Assembly: GCF_000763885.1 (NCBI RefSeq)
Contig: NZ_JRKO01000018.1
Location: 35,295-99,294 of the forward strand
Reading direction: 5' to 3'
Source: Paracoccus versutus
Lineage (GTDB): Bacteria > Pseudomonadota > Alphaproteobacteria > Rhodobacterales > Rhodobacteraceae
Length of the DNA stretch: 64,000 nucleotides
Below, in pieces: positions 62,332 through 64,000 of the stretch. Under the pieces are notes generated by a model. That model ran no database searches. It worked only from the letters and a program-made list of their open reading frames with translations, and was not told the origin of the DNA. A program made the translations under genes and the position numbers. Position 1 is the stretch's first letter; every line of letters begins with the position of its first letter.

Positions 62332-64000
62332 ATGTTCCGAAAGATCTTGGTAGCGAACCGTGGTGAGATAGCGATCCGCGTGATGCGGGCTGCGAACGAG
62401 TTGGGCAAGAAGACGGTCGCGGTCTATGCCGAGGAAGACAAGCTGAGCCTGCACCGCTTCAAGGCGGACGAGGCCTACCGCATCGGCGGCGGCCTGGGGC
62501 CGGTGGCGGCCTATCTCAGCATCGCCGAGATCATCCGCGTCGCCAGGGAATCGGGCGCCGATGCCATCCATCCGGGCTATGGGCTGCTCAGCGAGAACCC
62601 CGATTTCGTCGATGCCTGCCAGGCCGCCGGCATCGCCTTCATCGGGCCGAGCGCCGACACCATGCGCGCGCTCGGCGACAAGGCCAGCGCCCGGCGCGTC
62701 GCCATCGCGGCCGGGGTGCCGGTGATCCCGGCGACCGCGGTGCTGGGCGAGGATTTCGACGCGATCAGGCGCGAGGCGGCCGAGATCGGCTATCCCCTGA
62801 TGCTGAAAGCCTCCTGGGGCGGCGGCGGGCGCGGCATGCGCCCGATCATGAGCCCCGAGGAGCTGCCCGAGAAGGTGCGCGAGGGACGGCGCGAGGCCGA
62901 GGCCGCCTTCGGCAATGGCGAGGGCTACCTGGAAAAGATGATCCTGCGCGCCCGCCATGTCGAGGTGCAGCTCTTGGGCGACAGCCATGGCGGGCTCTAT
63001 CATCTCTATGAGCGCGACTGCACCGTGCAGCGCCGCAACCAGAAGGTGGTCGAGCGCGCCCCGGCGCCCTACCTGACCGAGGCACAGCGCCAGGAAGTCT
63101 GCGGCCTGGCGCTGAAGATCGGCCGCGCCGTCGGCTACCAGAACGCCGGCACCGTCGAGTTCCTGATGGATATGGACAGCCAGGCCTTCTACTTCATCGA
63201 GGTGAACCCGCGCGTCCAGGTCGAGCATACCGTGACCGAGGAGGTCACCGGCATCGACATCGTGCAGTCCCAGATCCTGGTCGCCGAGGGCGCGACGCTG
63301 GCGCAGGCCACCGGCGTCGCCCGGCAGGAGGACGTGCACCTGAACGGCCACGCCCTGCAATGCCGGGTCACGACCGAGGATCCGCTGAACAGCTTCATCC
63401 CCGACTACGGCCGCATCACCGCCTATCGCTCGGCCACCGGCAACGGCATTCGCCTGGACGGCGGCACCGCCTATTCCGGCGGCGTCATCACCCGCTATTA
63501 CGACAGCCTGCTGGTCAAGGTCACGGCCCATGCCCAGACCCCGGAAAAGGCCATCGCGCGGATGGACCGGGCCCTGCGCGAGTTCCGGGTGCGCGGGGTG
63601 GCGACGAACATCGAATTCGTCATCAACCTCTTGAAGCACCCGACCTTCCTCGACGACACCTATACCACCAAGTTCATCGACACCACGCCGGACCTGTTCG
63701 CGTTCCGCAAGCGCCGCGACCGGGCGACGAAGCTCTTGGTCTACCTGGCCGACATCACCGTGAACGGCCATCCCGAGACCGCCGGCCGCCCCCGCCCGCC
63801 GGCCGCGGCGGTGGCGGACCGCCCCCTTATCACCCCCAGGACCGCGGCTTATGGGGCGCGCGCCGGCCTGCACCCGCCCGCCGAGCCCGATCTGGTCGAC
63901 CGGCTGGTCCATGCTTCCCGCCACCGTTTCGGTCGCTGCATCGAGGCCGTTATCGGCGCCATCGAACGTGCCCTGATCCAAGGGCACGAAAGTCTGGACA
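62332..64000 (+). CDS. pyc: Pyruvate carboxylase, biotin carboxylase part; cut by window edge and atypical after ~63.8 kb
   Basis: The first ~485 residues are the N-terminal biotin carboxylase of pyruvate carboxylase (biotin-dependent pyruvate to oxaloacetate). Motifs: FRKILVANRGEIAIRVMRA, HPGYGLLSENPDF, the glycine-rich ATP loop KASWGGGGRGM, ERDCTVQRRNQKVVE, FIEVNPRVQVEHTVTEE, and the linker VNGHPETAGRPRPP. After the Pro/Ala linker (about 63815, residue 495) the carboxyltransferase domain with TDTTxRDAHQS is expected; instead the open frame reads ITPRTAAYGARAGLHPP and then an Arg/Leu-rich helix to the edge. This may be a rearrangement or a frame break; it cannot be resolved from the window. 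Confidence 0.85.
   Translation, partial: MFRKILVANRGEIAIRVMRAANELGKKTVAVYAEEDKLSLHRFKADEAYRIGGGLGPVAAYLSIAEIIRVARESGADAIHPGYGLLSENPDFVDACQAAGIAFIGPSADTMRALGDKASARRVAIAAGVPVIPATAVLGEDFDAIRREAAEIGYPLMLKASWGGGGRGMRPIMSPEELPEKVREGRREAEAAFGNGEGYLEKMILRARHVEVQLLGDSHGGLYHLYERDCTVQRRNQKVVERAPAPYLTEAQRQEVCGLALKIGRAVGYQNAGTVEFLMDMDSQAFYFIEVNPRVQVEHTVTEEVTGIDIVQSQILVAEGATLAQATGVARQEDVHLNGHALQCRVTTEDPLNSFIPDYGRITAYRSATGNGIRLDGGTAYSGGVITRYYDSLLVKVTAHAQTPEKAIARMDRALREFRVRGVATNIEFVINLLKHPTFLDDTYTTKFIDTTPDLFAFRKRRDRATKLLVYLADITVNGHPETAGRPRPPAAAVADRPLITPRTAAYGARAGLHPPAEPDLVDRLVHASRHRFGRCIEAVIGAIERALIQGHESLD

Noticed and set aside
63815..64000. Insertion-sequence end inside pyc
   Set aside because: No terminal inverted repeat, target duplication or transposase motif can be seen before the window ends.

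Overview
The window looks like chromosome of a high-GC alphaproteobacterium of the Rhodobacterales, most likely a Paracoccus. The left edge carries an aspartate-glyoxylate aminotransferase divergent from an IclR regulator, the arrangement known for the beta-hydroxyaspartate (bhc) cluster of Paracoccus denitrificans. Gene order elsewhere (purM-purN, mreBCD-mrdA-rodA, class II DAHP synthase, attenuated leuA, fused IolC-DUF2090) also fits that order. No rRNA, tRNA, CRISPR array, complete insertion sequence or prophage was recognised.

Layout. 1-2.1 kb: bhcA (cut by the edge) and bhcR. 2.3-6.4 kb: an unusual trio made of a caspase/gingipain-like protein lacking the expected Cys, a pentapeptide-repeat protein and a convergent SARP-type regulator with a TPR-like tail. 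6.5-8.2 kb: purMN. 8.3-13.5 kb: a complete branched-chain-amino-acid-type ABC importer (livJ, G, F, H, M). 13.6-24.7 kb: a GlxA/GbdR-type regulator, DAHP synthase, a PAS_5 protein, gmk, a gamma-carbonic-anhydrase-like protein, an orphan PhoR-like kinase, an L,D-transpeptidase lipoprotein, DUF3422, an ArsC/Spx-like protein, YitT and an orphan NMT1-type binding protein. 24.8-32.8 kb: a ManC-like enzyme, then the cell-shape operon mreB-mreC-mreD-mrdA-rodA followed by ghrA. 33-43.9 kb: housekeeping genes (glycosyltransferase, leuA with a leucine leader peptide, purD, xseA, ferredoxin, TetR, typA, a 24-aa membrane peptide, DUF442 protein, gph, thioredoxin-like protein). 43.9-47.7 kb: a decayed stretch and a four-gene cluster of unknown envelope proteins. 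47.8-62.2 kb: a divergent inositol/sugar catabolic island (iolD, iolE, SDR, isomerase, Gfo/Idh, iolC, iolB on minus; iolG, aldehyde dehydrogenase, HpcH aldolase, hydroxyacid dehydrogenase, LgdA-like Gfo/Idh on plus). 62.3 kb to the end: a pyruvate carboxylase frame whose sequence stops resembling the family at about 63.8 kb.

The most unusual signals are these. The C-terminal coding sequence of two unrelated genes (PAS_5 protein and L,D-transpeptidase) is duplicated as decayed copies just downstream of each gene, and two further genes carry short tandem duplications across their stop codons. The caspase-like/pentapeptide/SARP trio and the 44.6-47.7 kb membrane cluster are unassigned candidate systems. 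The leuA leader has four Leu codons in a row and appears to be nearly leaderless. The inositol island contains iolB, C, D, E and G but no iolA, transporter or regulator within the window, and adds aldolase-type genes instead.
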